Shown one piece after another: positions 62,669 through 64,000 of a stretch of 64,000 nucleotides of DNA. Location: positions 2,437,001-2,501,000 of the forward strand of contig NZ_CP043051.1 of NCBI RefSeq assembly GCF_008121495.1. The letters are read 5' to 3'. The stretch is from Mediterraneibacter gnavus ATCC 29149 (lineage in GTDB: Bacteria; Bacillota; Clostridia; Lachnospirales; Lachnospiraceae). Position 1 is the stretch's first letter. The number at the start of each line of letters is the position of its first letter. Below the pieces are notes generated by a model, which saw nothing but the letters and a program-made list of their open reading frames with translations, was not told the origin of the DNA and made no database searches. Both the position numbers and the translations under genes were made by a program.

Positions 62669-63547
62669 ATGTTATATTTTTTATTGATTTGTCTTATTTT
62701 CATATTAGTATTTTCCCTATTCTCTATTATCAGAACCATTCATAATATAAATAAGCAAATAAAGGAACAGCGGAAAATACGGGTGTCCTTATCAAATAAG
62801 TATATTGAAGAATTAGCTTATGCAATCAATCAAAAAGATACTCTACATAAAAAAATGCAGGTTCAAATTAAGCAGGAGGAAGAACAGTTAAAACAATCTA
62901 TATCTAATATAAGCCATGATTTAAGAACACCTTTGACATCTATACAAGGCTATTTAACACTTTTGCAGGAATGTGAAAATAAACAGGAGCAAGAACAATA
63001 TCTGAAAATCATTAAAGCAAAAACTGACTATCTCACAGAGTTAGTGCAATACTTTTATGATTTGTCTGTGTTAGAAAATGAGCAATCGGATGTTGAATGT
63101 GAGCGTATTGATATAAATAGAATTGTTACAGATTGTTTAATTGAAAAGTATTATGAATTTGGAGAAATCCAGCCAATCATTCAAACAGAAAATTCTCCTG
63201 TATGGATATACGGAAATAATCTTATCTGTAAACGAATTATTGAAAATTTAATTGTAAATGCACTTCGTTATTCAGATAACTACATTGAAGTTTCTATCAA
63301 TCAAAAAGGAGTGTTCACGATTAAAAATTCAACAAAATCTCTTGATAATATTGATGTAAACTTATTATTTAACAAGTTTTATACCCCTGATAAGTCACGC
63401 AACAAAGGAAGTTCTGGTTTAGGCTTGTATATTGTAAAAGAATTGCTAAAAAAAATTGACGGTAAAATTGAAAATGTAAGTTACGAAGGAAATATTTTGT
63501 CTATCAGCATTTGTTTTCCCTTGTATAATGATAAAAAGTTACTGTGA
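62669..63547 (+). CDS. Sensor histidine kinase with one membrane helix and no external domain
   Basis: 292 residues. Membrane helix 1-22 at the very N-terminus, a coiled-coil-like linker (about 25-78), H-box with H83 in SNISHDLRTPLTSI, N-box IENLIVNALRYS and G-box SSGLGLYIVKELL. Only one helix and no extracytoplasmic loop, so the signal must come through the transporter or from within the membrane. GAAAGGGGAA stands 8 nt before the ATG at 62669; the longer frame from 62471 overlaps the permease gene and has no ribosome site. Confidence 0.9.
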   Translation: MLYFLLICLIFILVFSLFSIIRTIHNINKQIKEQRKIRVSLSNKYIEELAYAINQKDTLHKKMQVQIKQEEEQLKQSISNISHDLRTPLTSIQGYLTLLQECENKQEQEQYLKIIKAKTDYLTELVQYFYDLSVLENEQSDVECERIDINRIVTDCLIEKYYEFGEIQPIIQTENSPVWIYGNNLICKRIIENLIVNALRYSDNYIEVSINQKGVFTIKNSTKSLDNIDVNLLFNKFYTPDKSRNKGSSGLGLYIVKELLKKIDGKIENVSYEGNILSISICFPLYNDKKLL

Positions 63548-63575
63548 TCAGAACATCTGAATACAGTAACTTTTT
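63533..63575. terminator. Bidirectional terminator, perfect 13-bp stem
   Basis: AAAAAGTTACTGT (63533-63545) and its complement (63563-63575), with an inner TCAG/CTGA stem. It overlaps the kinase stop codon and lies 6 bp from the stop of the leftward gene. Confidence 0.85.
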
Positions 63576-63581
63576 ATTTTT

Positions 63582-63947
63582 CTAGTAGCTTTGACTTTCT
63601 TTTATAAGTCTTTCAAAATATTCTCTTTTATTCTCTGGAAGTTGATTTAAAAATTCTTCCAGCCATTTTTCTTCCTCTTCCAAAATTCCCTCGTCCTCAT
63701 AATACTCTGGGTATTCCAAATATATTTCATGTTCTCTTTCTTCTTGTTCTTCGTCAGCCTGTGCTAAGTCCATATATTTTCCAATAAGGAATTGAAGATA
63801 TTGACTATATCCTAGAGAACCAACTAAATAAGTAATTCGTTGATAGTCTTTTAATGTCATTTCTATTTTGTTAGTTAATAAGTCATAGTCATAAGAAGAA
63901 CAAATCTCTAAAAATTCCTGTTCCTGCATTTCTGCTTTTTTCATCAT
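63582..63947 (-). CDS. Acidic hypothetical protein of the element
   Basis: 121 residues, about a quarter of them Glu, with the densest block at 74-105 (EEQEEREHEIYLEYPEYYED and following). No membrane segment, no motif I recognise. GGAG precedes paired ATG codons (63947, 63944). It may belong to the conserved part of the element to the right. The last 53 bp of the window hold no visible feature. Confidence 0.7.
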   Translation of the reverse strand: MMKKAEMQEQEFLEICSSYDYDLLTNKIEMTLKDYQRITYLVGSLGYSQYLQFLIGKYMDLAQADEEQEEREHEIYLEYPEYYEDEGILEEEEKWLEEFLNQLPENKREYFERLIKESQSY

Positions 63948-64000
63948 ATACGCTCCACATCTGCTAAAATTTTAAATTCTTGCCAACTACACAAATAAAT

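Larger units (their letters stand above)
57098..64000. mobile_element. Tn916/Tn1549-family integrative conjugative element, one end only
   Basis: From its end inward: integrase, excisionase, orf8-like HTH protein and orf7-like sigma factor, all leftward and in Tn916 order, then an accessory module (two-component system plus ABC transporter) where Tn916 carries tet(M), then a leftward gene of unknown function. The conjugation genes are not in the window; they should follow to the right. No antibiotic resistance gene of a classic type is visible. Base composition is uneven: the accessory module is much richer in A+T than the int side. Confidence 0.85.

Overview
The window looks like chromosomal DNA of a gut Clostridia of the Lachnospiraceae type (the Mediterraneibacter / [Ruminococcus] gnavus / Dorea neighbourhood is my guess; no rRNA or marker allows a firm name). 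Reasons: low to middling GC, strong AGGAGG ribosome sites, anaerobe stress enzymes (flavodiiron protein, hybrid cluster protein), a GerMN-domain lipoprotein, a cdaA-cdaR pair of Firmicutes type, and a Tn916-family conjugative element at the right end.

Region 1 (1-6.8 kb): the 3' end of a sensor histidine kinase, an iron-type alcohol dehydrogenase followed by a large flavodiiron-rubredoxin-reductase fusion, and the convergent hcp gene. Together they fit disposal of oxygen and nitric oxide. hcp has a perfect 14-bp dyad centred at -41.5 from its predicted start, as expected for a CRP/FNR-type activator. Region 2 (6.9-7.4 kb) is a gene graveyard: a decayed small-protein gene and a relic of a second, diverged uvrB. 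Region 3 (7.4-22.7 kb): a DUF1016-type nuclease gene, then core genes uvrB, uvrA, mreB, recD2, comF, two membrane proteins of unknown role, cdaA, cdaR, an HPr paralogue and a sugar-nucleotidyltransferase-like gene.

Region 4 (22.8-53.5 kb) is a cell-envelope region: an LtaS-like sulfatase-fold protein, a GtrB-like glycosyltransferase, a 1312-residue two-headed peptidoglycan hydrolase with seven internal repeats, the dTDP-rhamnose genes rfbB, rfbA, rfbC and (7.7 kb further on) rfbD, a Wzm/Wzt-like ABC exporter, several glycosyltransferases, two polytopic GT-C-like proteins, a glycosyltransferase-pyruvyltransferase fusion, the initiating sugar phosphotransferase, a Wzy-like polymerase, two LCP ligases and a cohesin-like surface protein with a very acidic cytoplasmic tail. 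The gene content fits a rhamnose-containing wall polysaccharide decorated from lipid-linked sugars outside the membrane. glmS (amino-sugar supply) and an HtrA-like protease (envelope quality control) follow.

Region 5 (57.1-64.0 kb, running off the window) is a Tn916-family integrative conjugative element inserted in a TTTTT-N5-AAAAA target, cutting off a gene after about 28 codons. From its end come int, xis, an orf8-like HTH gene and an orf7-like sigma factor, all leftward; then, rightward, a response regulator, a BcrA-like ABC ATPase, a permease and a histidine kinase with no external sensor domain. The most interesting signal in the window is here. Two promoters carry the same arrangement, TTTAGA-N5-TTTAGA-N9-TATRRT: one drives the ABC transporter and kinase rightward, the other points leftward at the sigma/HTH/xis/int genes through a leader with an intrinsic terminator. 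This suggests that the antimicrobial-type two-component system also controls the mobility genes of the element.
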